Part shown: positions 1 to 13,200 of the stretch, one piece after another
How the letters are laid out: each line of letters opens with the position of its first letter
Numbering within the stretch: position 1 is the stretch's first letter
Assembly: GCF_932294415.1 (NCBI RefSeq)
Contig: NC_065536.1
Location: forward strand, 57,847,854-57,911,853
Direction of reading: 5' to 3'
Length of the DNA: 64,000 nt
Source of the DNA: Quercus robur
Lineage: Eukaryota > Streptophyta > Magnoliopsida > Fagales > Fagaceae
Made by a program: the position numbers and the translations under genes
Notes under the pieces: model-generated
What the model was told of the DNA's origin: nothing
What the model saw: only the letters and a program-made list of their open reading frames with translations
Databases searched by the model: none

Positions 1-686
1 CCATCCCCCGCACAAATTTTGAAATTTATATATATATATATATATATATATAATTATTTTAATGTTTTAAAATTTTAGTCTAAAAAATAAGAGTTGGCCT
101 CACTCAAATATTTGATTTAGTCCAATGATCATCTTAAAAAAAAAATGGTCTAATAATTATAGGGAAATAACATTATTTTTCACAATTCTATTGTTTATTG
201 TAAAATATACTCTTATATCTGTTAAATATTTAATAAAGTTTGGCACCAAATATATTTGAATCTATATCTTTTTTCAACCAGTTATGTGGCAATTAACAAG
301 TCATGGACTCATTAAAAAAATAATGTCACTAAAACTATACATGAAATGTCTCTTTAGTTACTACATAATGGGTTAGAGCAAGATAGCTTCAAATATGTTT
401 GAAACCTAACTTATTCCTCCAAGTTTTGGATCATTCATGTTTTTGAAAATTTCATTAGTTTAATTGAAAGATTTTTTACTTACTTTAGTATAAAATTTGA
501 TAATTGGTATCGAAAATGAAATTTTTTAAGAATTTCACTATAAAAATAGTAAAAATGAATTTTATTTTATGTAAAATCGCCACCAAACATAATTTTGATT
601 GAAATTACTAAGCTCTTTTTGTTGTTGTTTGGTGTGTGTATATATATAACTTATCAAATAAAAAAGTGTGTATATAATAAAAAAAC

Positions 687-724
<38 letters not shown>

Positions 725-2529
725 ATGTGGGGTTATCTTAATAAATATATTAGAGTTGCAACTTGGCTTCCCAAACAAAAATTTATGGCTCCGCCCCTGA
801 AAGAAATGGTCATGTTAACACGTATTCTTAAAGTATTTGCTAATATACTATTTTAAAAATTTTTGATACTACTTTTATAATAAATATAAAAATTATAAAA
901 AAAAAAAAAAAAACCAATTACTTTTTTATTCTCCCATAAAAAATTTTAAAATTTTTTTTATAAATTAATACCTTAACGAATCTGCTAAGTTTTCTTATAA
1001 AAGATTACTCTGATGTGATTTAACGCGTGATAGGTCTATTATTATTTTCGTACGATTAGCTGCCTCCCCTACCTCTTTTATTTAGAAGGGAGAAAATAAA
1101 AATACCCTTTGAATGTATTTTGCTAATTTGACTTTCTAAGTTTTAATTGTGAATGGTGAAGTAGTCATGAAACTATTTTTTAATGCTCTACACCAAGTGA
1201 GGTGGTGTTCATTGACCATTGACTGGGCAAGGTCTAAAAGGCTTGCACTGCAATTAAAAATAAAATAAAATTTTGAAATATTATTTAATGATAATATAAT
1301 CTATGGGTGTATATTTTTTAAAAAAAATTTATAACTTGTATATGACTATTTCAGAACCCAGAAAGTGAAAAATGAGCTTTATATTGTCTTTTTAGAGTTT
1401 GAAACCACAATTTGAGACCCAAAGAGGCAAGCTGCAATTGAGATAAATTACATTAGAGCTATGTTGTCAATTACTTCTTCTTTTGTCCCTTCTGATCCAT
1501 AAATTGAATAATAGGTTTTTTTTTTTTTTTTTTTTTTGATAGGATAAATTGAATAAATAGTTGTTGGTTTTGCATTGAAAAAGAATTGTCACCCACCGTT
1601 TGTTAGGTTTCTGTCAATCAATTATCAGTTTAATTGTTGCTATCCATAATTTAAGTTTGATAGAATTTTATTTTCTTGTGCTTTGAAAGACACTTAAATC
1701 TTAATAATAGTACTCTGCAATTAGGGTATCCACAATCTTTGTCCCTTCCCAATCATGGAATGATTCTGTGTAAGATTCTGATACAAAGTGACAACAAAGT
1801 GGGGAAAACCATGGGTGTCTACTTTATAATCCAAAGTTTCTGTATCATCCATGTTCATCAAAAGTGATAGCCTATCAATCAGATACTTGTATAAGTTTGA
1901 GTCAACTTCTTCCTATTCATAAAAATAAATAAATAAATAATCATAGTTTGACAATTTAATCATAGTGATAGGCTTGCTTAGTCTTTGTACTACTCTCACT
2001 TTATTATAAAGTTTCCAACTTTGAGAACCGACAACTCTCGTATCAAAGGGGTTGCTATCTTTATTTTCTTTTTCTTTTTCTTCCTTTTGTTCTTTTATTG
2101 TGGAGGCTCTCTTTTTTTCCTCTTTTATTTATAGTCAACTACATGAATAGTATCCAAAGTCTTTTTAGCCTTTAGTCTTTATCATTGTGCTAATAGAAAT
2201 ATTTTTGTCTTCCCAACGTTTCTGGTTAAGAAAAAAAAAAGAAAAAGCAATCTTTTTCTAATTGAAATTGATGTGTATTTAAGAAACTCCATCGATTAAC
2301 TAATAAGCAGCCTTTAGATGGACTCTTATTACTTCAATAATACACTAGGGAGACAGAAGGGTTTCTTGCCTTTTCTTTTCCTTTTGCCATATAATAAAAT
2401 AGATAATATGGTTTGGTAGTTGCCTTACTCATATGAAAATTTCAAGCCAATCTTAACAAGATACCTATTCATCATGACTCCAATACATTCACTACCAATG
2501 ATACTACCTTTTTTTTCTTGTAGGTAAAA
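1..2529. other. Intergenic, A+T-rich, no gene seen
   Basis: I see no coding region here. Only short, low-complexity ORFs occur. It contains a (TA)n tract at 29-52, a (TA)n/(TG)n compound microsatellite at about 687-724 and several A or T homopolymers. At 776-800 the sequence ATGGCTCCGCCCCTG resembles the terminus of hAT-like elements seen at 42768 and 63050, and from 808 a degenerate MITE of the GGTCATGTTAAC family begins (listed separately). Confidence 0.6.
808..985. mobile_element. Degenerate MITE, GGTCATGTTAAC family (copy 1)
   Basis: It starts GGTCATGTTAACACGTATTC and is followed by an A/T-rich body with the phrase ACTTTTATAATAAATATAAA. It ends near CTTAACGAATCTGCTAAG. The same order of phrases recurs at 17649, 26984, 30011 and 43254. 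There is no coding capacity. The right edge is approximate. Confidence 0.4.
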
Positions 2530-2700
2530 ATTTTGAGGGGGATTTGTGAATGTCTCTTTGATTATCTAATAGTCTTTATTGTCAAAAAAAGGGTCATGGA
2601 TTCAAAAACCTTGTATACATAAAAAAGAAACCTATTGATATCTTGATTAATCTAATAGTAAAAAGTAATTATTATGGAGCGGACAACCACACTATAAATT
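2530..2700 (+). mobile_element. Possible degraded SINE (3' part)
   Basis: The phrases CTTGATTAATCTAATAGTAA and GGAGCGGACAACCAC look like mutated versions of CTTGGTCTGATGATAAAGAG and AGACGCCATAGG in the better preserved SINE at 3741-3907. No clear tRNA-like head or target duplication was found, so this is a weak call. Confidence 0.3.
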
Positions 2701-2959
2701 TATGAATCTAATCATATTTATGAAAAACAATTTTGGTTGTATTTATCAAAAAAGTTAGGGGATTTAATCTCTAATGTTTCCCACAATTAGGGGTGGATAT
2801 GCCAATTTCCCAAAAGATAAAAGAAAGCATATGCTATATTATATAATAAAAGTTAAATCTGGACGTTGTGATTGCACTAAGTGGTCATCCTGCTTGATAG
2901 CCAAGTGGTAATGCCAAGTTGCACCAACTTTTTTGATAGGAACATCGACGATAGACAAA

Positions 2960-3420
2960 AAAAGCTTAATTAGTATATCAAAATGTTTTTTCCCCTTAAA
3001 CTTAATTGTTGTTATCAACTTTTCTTTTAATGCTTTATCAATTCTTTAGATAGACACAATTAGTCAATTGTCATTAATGGAAGCCATAATTGCACTAAAT
3101 GGTTATCTTTGATTGCCACGTAGTTGTACCAAATTTTAGAAATTTTTTAAAAACAAAACTGTTCTTATCAACTTTTGATTTAGTACTTTATCAATATCAA
3201 TGCATTGTTTTCTAAAAAATATATATCAATCATTGGACAAACACAAAAGCTTAATTGTTGATATTCAAAATTTTTCCCATTTAGCTTAATTATTCTTATC
3301 AATTTATCCTATATGCTTTATCAGTTCTCTAGATAGACATCCATAAAAATAATAATAATAATAATAAATTAAATTAAATTATCTGGATAGACACAAAAAC
3401 TTGATTGTAATATCAACTTC
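2960..3420. repeat. Degenerate direct repeats in intergenic DNA
   Basis: The phrases CTTAATTGTTGTTATCAACTT, TGCTTTATCAATTCTTTAG and ATAGACACAA recur three to four times in divergent form, at about 2998, 3160, 3245-3330 and 3380. This is either old tandem duplication or overlapping transposon debris. There is no coding potential. Confidence 0.4.
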
Positions 3421-3740
3421 TCTTTCTTTTTCTTTCTTTTTTTGTTTTCTTCCTTCATTTTTTGGTTTCTACGTTTTCTTCTGGTTTCACCGTCATTGGA
3501 GATAACGTTTCCATGTGTTATATTATATTAAAATTTTGAAAAATATTTATTCTTTTACTAATATGCTTGAACCTATCACAAAATTCAGCAAGAATTTAAT
3601 TGTACTCACGATTATAATTCAGCAAGAATTTTTTTTTTTTAAAGTTTAGAAAATTTGGGTTGTTCTTAATTTATTGACTTAGGGTTTTGGTTTATCCCTA
3701 AACTTTCAACTGTTTTTTTTTTTTTTTTTTTTTTTTTTTT

Positions 3741-3907
3741 CTGAGTTCTAATTAGCTCAACTAGTAAAATTTTTTATAGTTGTATAAGAGATCTGGAGTT
3801 CAATCAACGCTTACACCAAAAACTGATTGATGTCTTGGTCTGATGATAAAGAGCTATTATCAGAAACAGACGCCATAGGTTGAAACTCTCTAAAAAAAAA
3901 AAAAAAA
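3741..3907 (+). mobile_element. tRNA-derived SINE (Au-SINE-like)
   Basis: The element is about 167 bp. It has a pol III A-box-like head (TTAGCTCAACTAGTAAAA), a B-box-like GGAGTTCAATC, then the body CTTGGTCTGATGATAAAGAG and ACGCCATAGGTTGAAACTC, and ends in a run of 15 or so A. This is the layout of plant tRNA-derived SINEs. AACTGTTTTTTTT lies both before the element (3708 onward, extended by poly-T) and after the A tail, and may be the target-site duplication. Confidence 0.65.
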
Positions 3908-4384
3908 CTGTTTTTTTTGGAGGGAGGAGGGGGATTTTTTTTAGTTATTAAATTCAATGAATGTCATGGTGATTGCTTAAGGCTTCAAAACACAATATTT
4001 TATGTAAATTTCACTTATAGGAGAATGAAAAATGTATATAATTTAAGCATTTAAAGATATTATTAGCTTTTGTTTCTCCATAAATTATATGTTCTATAGG
4101 TTTATAACCAAAACGGTGCAACCCATGTAAGTTTAACTAGTTCATACTATTTTTCATAAAATTAAAATGATGCATGCACAATCTATTATGGAATGTGGAC
4201 GAAATAATAACATAGTTTGTATCACTTGACTGCTTGTCCAATGAAAACCATATCCCACACCACTTTCCAATTTTGGAAGTCATTATCCTTCTAAAATTAG
4301 TATTATTTAATCAGTTCAACTAGACGTCAAGTCCTAGAGCAGGATATCTCACAAAATAATAATAATAATAATAATAACAATAAA

Positions 4385-4716
4385 TATTATTTTGATCTTT
4401 AAACTTTACTAATAGTATGTTTTTTATTTCTAAACTTTAATAATTTTTTTTCCACCTTTTAAATTTGCAGAAATTTTTTTCAATAGTTTAGAAATAAGAA
4501 TAAGGATAAAAAAAGAATTTTTTTTCAATAGTTTAAGAATGAAAAAAAAAAATCTTTTTTAAAGTTTTAAGTACAAAAAGTGAAACATTTTCAATAGTTT
4601 CAAGACGAAAGACAAATTTTCAAAAGTTTAGAAACAAAAGATGAACTTTTTAAAGTCCAGGAACGAAAAACAAATTGTTGATAAAGTTTAAGTACCAAAA
4701 TAGTATTTTATTAAAA
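4385..4716. mobile_element. MITE-like element with internal minisatellite
   Basis: The ends are roughly inverted: left ATTATTTTGATCTTTAAACTT, and right AAGTTTAAGTACCAAAATAGT, whose complement matches. The inside is a degenerate minisatellite of about 35-40 bp built on the phrase CAATAGTTTAGAAA followed by AAA-rich spacers, about five units. There is no ORF. The family is not identified. Confidence 0.4.
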
Positions 4717-5579
4717 AAAAAAAAAACTACACCTTAGAAATTGTGAGATTATTACAAATTTGTAATTATCAATTATGAAAAGGAACGCATTCCATTCCAA
4801 AGTCATATGAAATTATAAATGGGGAAAGAAAATCACCGCTAAACCAGTATTTAAAAAAAAAAAAAAAAACAATATGAATTTTGACCAACTGAAACAAACC
4901 TTCAGTTGAGAAAATAATGAATCTTGACCGTTTAAACACACCTTCAGTTATATTTCTTTATAGTGGATTTTTATTTTTTGTGGTTAAAAATAATGCAATA
5001 ATTAAGAGATAAGATTAATGTTATCGACATAAATTTTTTTTTTTTTTTGTTTAAAAGGTAATATTACAAAAGGTTTTCATTTATATCCCACCCATGACAC
5101 TACTTTATTGTCTACCATTAATAATTTACAATTTCAACGGTTATGAAAATTGTTGCCGCTTTAGAGTTATTAAATAATTATATAGAGACAATTAGACCCA
5201 CAAATACAATACACTAGTGTCAGTTATTACAACTCCATCCACATTGAGTCAACTCACTCAAATCTCAAACCAATAAATTTAGGGTGCAACATTTTTTTTC
5301 ATAGCAGTTAACAACATGACTTATTGTAATTAATATATAATAAAAATGGTATTAGTAATAAACTTAAATAAAAATTATATTTTTCTAATCATGATTTCTT
5401 CTTTTTTTTTTTTTTTTTTAAATTCCATTCATAAAATAAAGTCAAATGTACATAAGAGGTAAGTCCTCCAATAGGTTAAAATTTGAAAAATCTTGATATT
5501 GAATTCACTTTATACAATAGACCGTCAATAATTACGAAAAAAGAGTAAAATTTATTAGGTACATGACATTTGACAAAGC
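4717..5579. other. Intergenic, no feature seen
   Basis: A+T-rich sequence with A and T homopolymers (4711-4726, 4853-4869, 5034-5049, 5402-5419). I see no ORF of interest and no recognisable repeat structure. Confidence 0.6.
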
Positions 5580-6185
5580 TTGAGTCTAGGCCCTCGAGTG
5601 CATTGGACATGTTATGTGATGACATGTAATTAAAAATAAACACGTGTCACAATCATAGAAAGTTTAATACACTAGAACACTGACTCAAGCCAAGACGCAT
5701 GTCATCATTCTTTTTTTCTTTTCTTTTTTTAAAGAGAGATTTATTTATTGAAACTTATAAGCTAGTATATCTATTTAGAAGCCATATCAGATAAATGGCT
5801 AGTTACAAAACGGACCATAGGGCACTCACAAGGAGTATCGATTTGAAAAAGATCCCATACATAGCCATACATTACAAAACTTGGACCGCATCGGACCTAT
5901 TATGTGATAGCATGTAGTCAAAAGTAAACATGTATGATAATCACAAAAACTTCAATGCACTAAAACATTGGACTCAAACCAAGATGCATGTCCTCATTCT
6001 TTCTTCTTTCTTTTTTTCTTTCTTTTTTTTGAAAAGAGAGATTTTTTATTTATTTGTTCAAAATTATAAGCTAATACATCTGTCCAGAAGCCATATTTGA
6101 TAGATGGCTAGTTACAAAATGGACCATAGGGCTATCACGAGGAGTACCGACTTGAAAAAGATCCTATGCATAGTCTAGTCTACTT
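5580..6185. repeat. Imperfect ~290-310 bp tandem duplication
   Basis: Two direct copies, about 5580-5872 and 5873-6185, share ordered landmarks: TATGTGAT (5613 and 5901), GCATGTC-TCATTCTTT, AGAGAGATTT, GATGGCTAGTTACAAAA (near 5790 and 6101), GACCATAGGGC and CTTGAAAAAGATCC. Landmark spacing drifts from 288 to 309 bp because of T-tract and small indel differences. Neither copy codes for anything visible. Confidence 0.75.
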
Positions 6186-6392
6186 CTACGCTCTCTACCC
6201 CTCTTGGTCATGTCATTATTCATTTTCTAAAAACTCTCTACCAAACCCGTACAAAGAATGTAACAAAAAGGAAAATAAATAGTCTTCCACTCTTAACAGT
6301 TTTAACAGTTTATTTTATCAAAAAAAAAAAAAAAAAAACAGTGATTTTGCTGTAGGAGCATTAAATTTAGATGCAACCTGCCAAATGGTCTG

Positions 6393-7209
6393 TATAAATT
6401 ATGATATTTAGCCTCAGCCTCCAATTTTCACTGCTGAATTTCAGACCACTTCACCTCAAACAAAGTTGTGTAAAAAAACAAAGAAGTTAAGAACAACTTT
6501 CCCTCTCTCCTAAACCCAAAACCAACCAACCACTACTACTACTACAACTACAAAAAGAAACCATCTTTCTCTTTCATTCTCTCTCTCTCTAGAACTGTGA
6601 CACAAAATATTCTAATCCTGTGAAGTTGTTGTAGTTGTAGTACTACTACTACTAGAAGTTCTCTGATTATTACAAAGGTTTAGGCCGTGTGGCTTTTCGT
6701 GTTTGTTTCAGTTTTTTGATTTTTTTTTTTTTTTGGTTTATGTCGCTGTTTCTAATGGTTGTTCACCTGCTGTGCACATTTTTTTTTTTTTTTGAATTTT
6801 GTTTAAATTAAACAAAGTAGTACAATTTTTTATTATTTAAATAATTGAATAAAAAATTTCGTGTGTATATCTGATTATCCGAGTAGCTATAGCCTATAGC
6901 TTGCTTCTTCAAAGGACTAAACTGGTGGAGGCGTTTTTTAATCAACTGGGATGTGATTGAATTCCTTCTATATGAAGTAAAAAAACATCACTTTCTTTCA
7001 AATCTTTCTGCAACCCATCGTTGATCTAGAAAGTCGTCTCCTTTGTCAAAACAATAATAATTTATTTTTTGTTTTGTTTTTTTCAATATTGAGTATAAGT
7101 ACATAAATTGGTGTTTTTTGGCAAATGGGTCTTCCTTGAATCTCTTAAAATTCACAGCTACAAACAAAGAAAAAAAAATGGGTTTTTTGAGTCTTTGAGA
7201 GCTCCCATC
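6393..7209 (+). promoter_or_regulatory. Core promoter and 5' leader of the KUP6-like gene
   Basis: A TATA-like TATAAAT lies at 6393-6399, followed from about 6480 by the CT/AC-rich, A-poor composition typical of plant leaders, including TCTCTCTCTCTAG near 6580. A 14-bp inverted repeat (6540-6553 with 6629-6642) sits in the putative leader. Two very short upstream ORFs, 7125-7139 and 7178-7198, precede the main ATG at 7210. The transcription start and any leader intron cannot be fixed from sequence alone. Confidence 0.45.
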
Positions 7210-10200
7210 ATGGATCTGGAAACTGGGGTTTATCAAAACCGTGCTAAGGTGAGCTTAGGAGTTAGGAATTTTCATAAAACATGCATTAATTTCTGATCAA
7301 GTTTGTGCTTTTCAGACATTTTGAGTGAAACCCAGTTTGTGTTTTTTTGTAGTAAAGTTGTTTTGTCTTTTTGTAGCAGGTGGATTCATGGAAGACAGTG
7401 CTGACTTTGGCCTATCAGAGTCTTGGTGTTGTGTATGGAGATTTGAGCACTTCACCTTTATACGTGTATCAAAGCACATTTGCTGGCGATGATATTCAAC
7501 ACACAGAGACCAATGAAGAGATTTATGGTGTTTTGTCCTTTGTGTTCTGGACACTCACTTTGATTCCTTTGCTTAAATACGTTTTTATTGTGCTCAAAGC
7601 TGATGATAATGGTGAAGGAGGGACATTTGCTCTGTACTCGTTGCTGTGTAGACATGCCCGAGTCAGCTCACTCCCCAATTTCCAATTGGCAGATGAGGAA
7701 CTTTCTCAATACAAGAAGGACAACAAAAAATTGTGCAATACTGGGTTGGGATCAAGCTTGAAGTCTATGTTGGAGAGGCACAGGGTTTTACAAAGGTTTC
7801 TGCTTGTTCTGGCTTTGGTTGGGACTTGCATGGTTATTGGTGATGGTGTGCTTACACCAGCTATTTCTGGTATATTATATGTGCTTTTAGTTCTCCTGGG
7901 TTTTAATTTAAAGTTTGAATTTTTCTTGTGACTAAAATGATTGTGTTGGTTGGTGCAGTTTTTTCTGCGATTTCCGGCCTCGAGTTTTCTATGTCAAGAG
8001 AGCAACACAAATGTAAGGTTCTTGAATCTTGACTTTGTCTTTGTTTTTATTTGATATGTGAGTTGTTTGTTGAGACTACCTGTATGTATAATTAATGGTT
8101 GAATAGCTTTTGGGTTATTTTCTCCATTAATAATTTGTTAATTGAATCTTTTGTCATTCAAATTGGTGGATTTCAGCAGTGTCAATTTTAAGCTTCTGTT
8201 GTTTAGTCCAAATTTTCCACAATCTATTAAAATTTCCAGATTTTGAGTCTGAACTGTTGTGCAGGTTTTTCAGGGTTTCCATTATGCAAACATTTTACTG
8301 GTCCTATATCTGCTGCTATTGTTTCCATTAATCAATCATTATCTTCTCCTTTCTTTTCAATATCCTGGGAATTGCTTTTGTTTATACTCATGATTGTCAA
8401 CCCACCCGTTCTCTCAAGACTGACTGTGCTGTGGAGCCCGCAGTGTAATTTGTCCATTCAGGTTGCAAAACTATATGTCCACCAATAACATGATAAACTG
8501 GCTTGCATGGATGGAGAAGCATAGTTTTTCTTCTCTGTTTTTTTCCCCACCATTTTTCCTTTTTTTTTCTTCTTGAGAATTGAAAGTGCTTTCCTTTGTT
8601 TTTAATTACCATATATGATATAACTCATGGTCTTGCATATCTCCCTTGGGGATTATGAATAACACATAGATTAAGGGTTGAAAACTTGTTTGTAAGACCT
8701 CTAATTTCTCAAGCAGTGGGTCATCGCCATGATTCAAATTCTTTGCCTTATTTTGTAGCACTCTAGGCAAGCGCCGATGATGGAGAAATTGAATACCAAT
8801 TTCACTATTTTGAATAGATTCCTCTTTAAATATTACTTTTTTTGAGTGGATGTGGAGATATTAATTTTCAAACAAAAGAAGTCGTCATCATACCCACCCC
8901 CACGGTAGCTTAAGAGTTGTTACAAAGGGTTTAGGGATGAAAAAGGAAACACTGCAGTTTCCATGTTCCAGCTCATTCACCAGAATCCCAAGTATTAGAG
9001 AAGCTATGCTGAATATCTGAAGATCCTTGGTTGACTACAATTTCTATGATATTGTCTTTGACTCACAGTTAAAGGAAGGGAAGAGAGGTGCCCAAGAGAT
9101 TTTCATGCTTCAGATATTAGTCCCTGTATACCAAAACCTGTCAAAAGAAGGTCTTTGGTTTCGTCTTGTTGACAGCCTCTTTCTTTTAGATTTCATCTTG
9201 TATTAGGTTGGACTTACACTTGTGATAAATAGATTATCTCTGACATAGGCTTAATTTGGTATTGGGTGGAGTTTTAGTGGCTGCATAATCTAGAAGTAGG
9301 CCAGTAGAAGCCCAACACATAAAAACAGTGTTAATTAGAAGCTAAGTGGACTACAAGGAGATGACCTTTATTCAAAAATTTAAGTGGTACCATACTGAGT
9401 GCTGATATGCCTACTCTCGGAACTTGTTTAAATATCAGGACCTTGGTTTGAGTGAGAGGAAAACTGACATTGGGAGATTGTAATTTTGGTCACTATATTG
9501 TTGCAACTATATTGCATGTTTCTTTCTGTTAAAGTGTAATATGATTATGACATATTTAAGAAAGCAATACGATAAAAGAAAATATTCTCTCTTTTTTAAC
9601 ACATTTCAGTGGAATTTTTAATTGAAATATCAAGATTCCAATGATGTGAATACCTTCCATGATTTATAGTGGATCAATTACAAGGTTCAAGTTGATAAGG
9701 AGGCTAGTTCTTCTTGTCATACCACCACTACTAGTTAAGACTTCAATCTCAAGAAATGCAACTCCAATTAAGTTGAGAAGCTTGGTCTTTATTCAAACTA
9801 TGCCAGTTTTCAAGATCGGAGCTATCAGCCACTCTCCCCATCTTCAGAAGACAATTTCTATTTTATTTTCTACTCGACTAAATAGAACAGGGCCATATAA
9901 GTTGATACAAATTTATCTGGTGCAAATCTATGGGATATATATAGGCATGATCCAGTGGCCCTTTTTATGGAAGTGTTAAAGAAAAACAACCCTTGAGCTC
10001 ATAGAACAAATAGGTTCAAGAAATATGAGTTTTTGCGTCACTATAGGTCCCTAACTTGCCCATATCCTTTATTTAACTGCCTGCATTGGCAATTAAATTT
10101 GGCAACTCTTAGTTTGTCTCTTTTATTCTGTATGGCATGCCGTTATCTTTGTGTTTCCTCCTGACAGTTTGATAATTTTTGCAGATGTAGAAGTTCCAGT

Positions 10201-13200
10201 TGCATGTGCCATACTGATAGGCTTGTTTGCCCTTCAACATTATGGCACTCACAGGGTCGGGTTTTTGTTTGCTCCTGTAGTTTTGACATGGCTTTTCTGC
10301 ATCAGTGGCATTGGTATATATAATATATTTCGGTGGAATCCTCATGTCTACAAAGCACTTTCTCCATATTACATGTACCAGTTTTTAAGGAAAACTCAAA
10401 GAGGAGGTTGGATGTCCCTGGGTGGAATTTTGTTGTGCATAACAGGTAACTATGAACTTTTGATGGTTAACTTTGATTCTATTGCCATTACTAGCAAAGT
10501 AGTTCGTTTGTTTGTTTTCTTATTACCCATTTTCTCTTTCCAGGTTCTGAAGCCATGTTTGCTGATCTTGGACACTTTTCACAATTGTCGATCCAGGTAT
10601 GTCATTTAACAACTCAATTTATAAACTACACCACCTTATCTAATTAACTTGGCATGGCTTATTATCTCAACAAATGGACCTTGTAGCATATGAGTTTCAA
10701 GTTTATGACATTTTGCAATGTTGTTGAGATTGGACTTTGTACAGTAGTATCAACCCTTTTATAAGCCCGTGTTTTTCTTTTTTACTTCTGATAATCGATA
10801 AGCCTGTGCTCATTATGTGTTTGAGACATTCAAACCCTAGCCTGTAGAGTTCATATCCTTTGAAATGTAAATTCCCCTCCCCCCTTCTTTTCTTCTCCCC
10901 TTGAATGCTGCCTTGATCACAGTTGTCCTGCAAACTGCAAAGCAGAGTAACTTCAAGGCATATTGGTTAGCCACATCAGTATCTGGCTGGCTGATGTATG
11001 TTGGCTATATGGGACCATTTTCTGATAAATCCATCAATGCAATGCAGGGCAATCATTCAGTACCTATGATGAAGCTAATTTTGATTCTCTTATTGTGTCA
11101 TGTATCTTATATTGTGTTAATGAATTAAGAATATTATATAGCTCTGGAAATCAATGTGGAAGATGTCTAGCCAACAATTTTGCTTTACCAATCTTTGTAG
11201 TAGTGGCTAAATCTGATTTTGGAGCAAATAGGTTATATTGGTAGCTTTGGGTTCACTATACGCTATTAGTATGTTGACCCAATTTAGACCTACCGTTGGC
11301 ACTGTAAATATATGTTAGATTGTAAATATATAAGAAAGCTGTAGGTGGTGATCTCTCTTCTTTTTCCTTGTGAATTTCCTCATATTTCTCTTGCTCTTTC
11401 TGCACACACCCATGCTAAAGATTTTACAAAAATTTCCTTGTTGAAAGAAACTTCTCGCAGTTTTGGTTAAATGTTTCTATCTCTCATAAAACATGAGCAA
11501 CTGATCTGATAGTGATCTGATGGTTGTTGGTTTTCCATTGTGTCTGGATTCCATCTATACATCTCCTAACATGAGAATTCTTTAAACAAATAAAAATCAA
11601 ATGAGCCATTGAGCTCTTAGAGGATGGTGGTCTACAAGATCAAGGGAATTAACTAAATTTTTTAAGTGAATCATCCTCAAAGGTGAAATGCAATGCAAAA
11701 GAAGAAAAAAAAAAAAAAACAATAATTTATGCCATTTGAGAAATTACCTTACAAAAACAGTGCTCATGGTAAGATGTACAGACTAAATTAATGCATAAGC
11801 ATAGTGTTAAATTCTTAAACATTTGTAAGAACTCCTTATTATTATTATTTTTAAAATTAATATTATAATTATTAAACATGCAGGTTGTGAGAAATGAATA
11901 AGGTCTCTTATTTGTATCCAGGCTAATGCCACTTAGAGAACAACTACATTTCTAATAAATGTACAATTTTCTACAGATTGCTTTCACGTCTGTGGTTTAT
12001 CCAGCATTGATTCTTGCATATATGGGGCAAGCTGCCTATCTGTCCATGCATCATAGTCCTGAAATCCAAGTGCACCGAATTGGATTTTATGTGTCTGTAC
12101 CCGGTAGGTACCTTGACCTGTTAGTGAACATTATATAATTTGGATTACAGGAAGGTTCTCTGCTAATCAGAAATGGCCCATGCTTTTTCTTCCAGAAAAA
12201 TTTAGATGGCCTGTTCTGGTGATAGCCGTACTTGCTGCAGTGGTGGGAAGCCAGGCCATCATCACTGGAACTTTCTCGATTATTAAGCAATGCTCTGCTC
12301 TGGGTTGCTTCCCAAAAGTGAAATTAGTCCACACTTCATCCAAAATCCATGGTCAGATTTATATCCCTGAGATCAACTGGATCTTGATGCTGTTATGCTT
12401 GGCTGTTACCATTGGTTTCAGAGACACAAAGCGCTTGGGTAATGCATCAGGTATGACAATAATTGTAAGTTGTTGGGTCAAGAATAGATCCTATTTCCGG
12501 AAAAAGTTTACCAAAAGGATTTTGCTTATTTCAAATTGAGATTTTGCATTAATACTTTTCAACAATTAGAATCCACTATTAGAACCTATTTGTTTGTCAA
12601 AAGAGCAATCGTTTTCATTTGGAATATCGTTTGGGATTCCACCTTATCTTTCAATGCTTACAGCAGAAATCCTTAACCTAATGCTTTGTGTGAAACAGGT
12701 TTGGCAGTTATCACTGTCATGTTGGTCACCACCTGCTTAATGTCTCTTGTTATTGTCCTATGTTGGCATCAGAGTGTCTTACTTGCATTTTGCTTCGTAG
12801 TCTTTTTTGGAACAATTGAAGCTCTCTACTTCTCAGCTTCTCTCATCAAGTTTCGCGAAGGAGCCTGGGTCCCCATTGCCCTTGCATTTGTCTTCCTAAT
12901 TGTCATGCACGTTTGGCACTATGGCACACTCAAGAGGTATGAATTTGATGTGCAAAACAAGGTCTCCATCAATTGGCTACTCAACCTTGGTCCCAGCCTA
13001 GGCATTGTACGAGTCAATGGCATTGGTGTCATACACACTGAGCTTGTGTCTGGCATCCCTGCAATCTTTTCGCACTTTGTCACCAACCTTCCTGCCTTCC
13101 ACCAAGTCCTGGTTTTTGTCTGCATCAAATCTGTCCCAATCCCACATGTTAGACCTGAGGAACGCTTTCTAGTTGGGCGCATTGGCCCTAAAGAGTACAG

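Noticed and set aside
9659..9979. 106-codon ORF in KUP intron 3
   Set aside because: No resemblance to the transporter or to any family I know; it lies wholly within an intron with good splice sites.
10901..11128. 75-codon ORF inside KUP intron 5 with hydrophobic residues
   Set aside because: Splicing 10596 to 11977 restores the exact family sequence; this ORF would insert unrelated residues.
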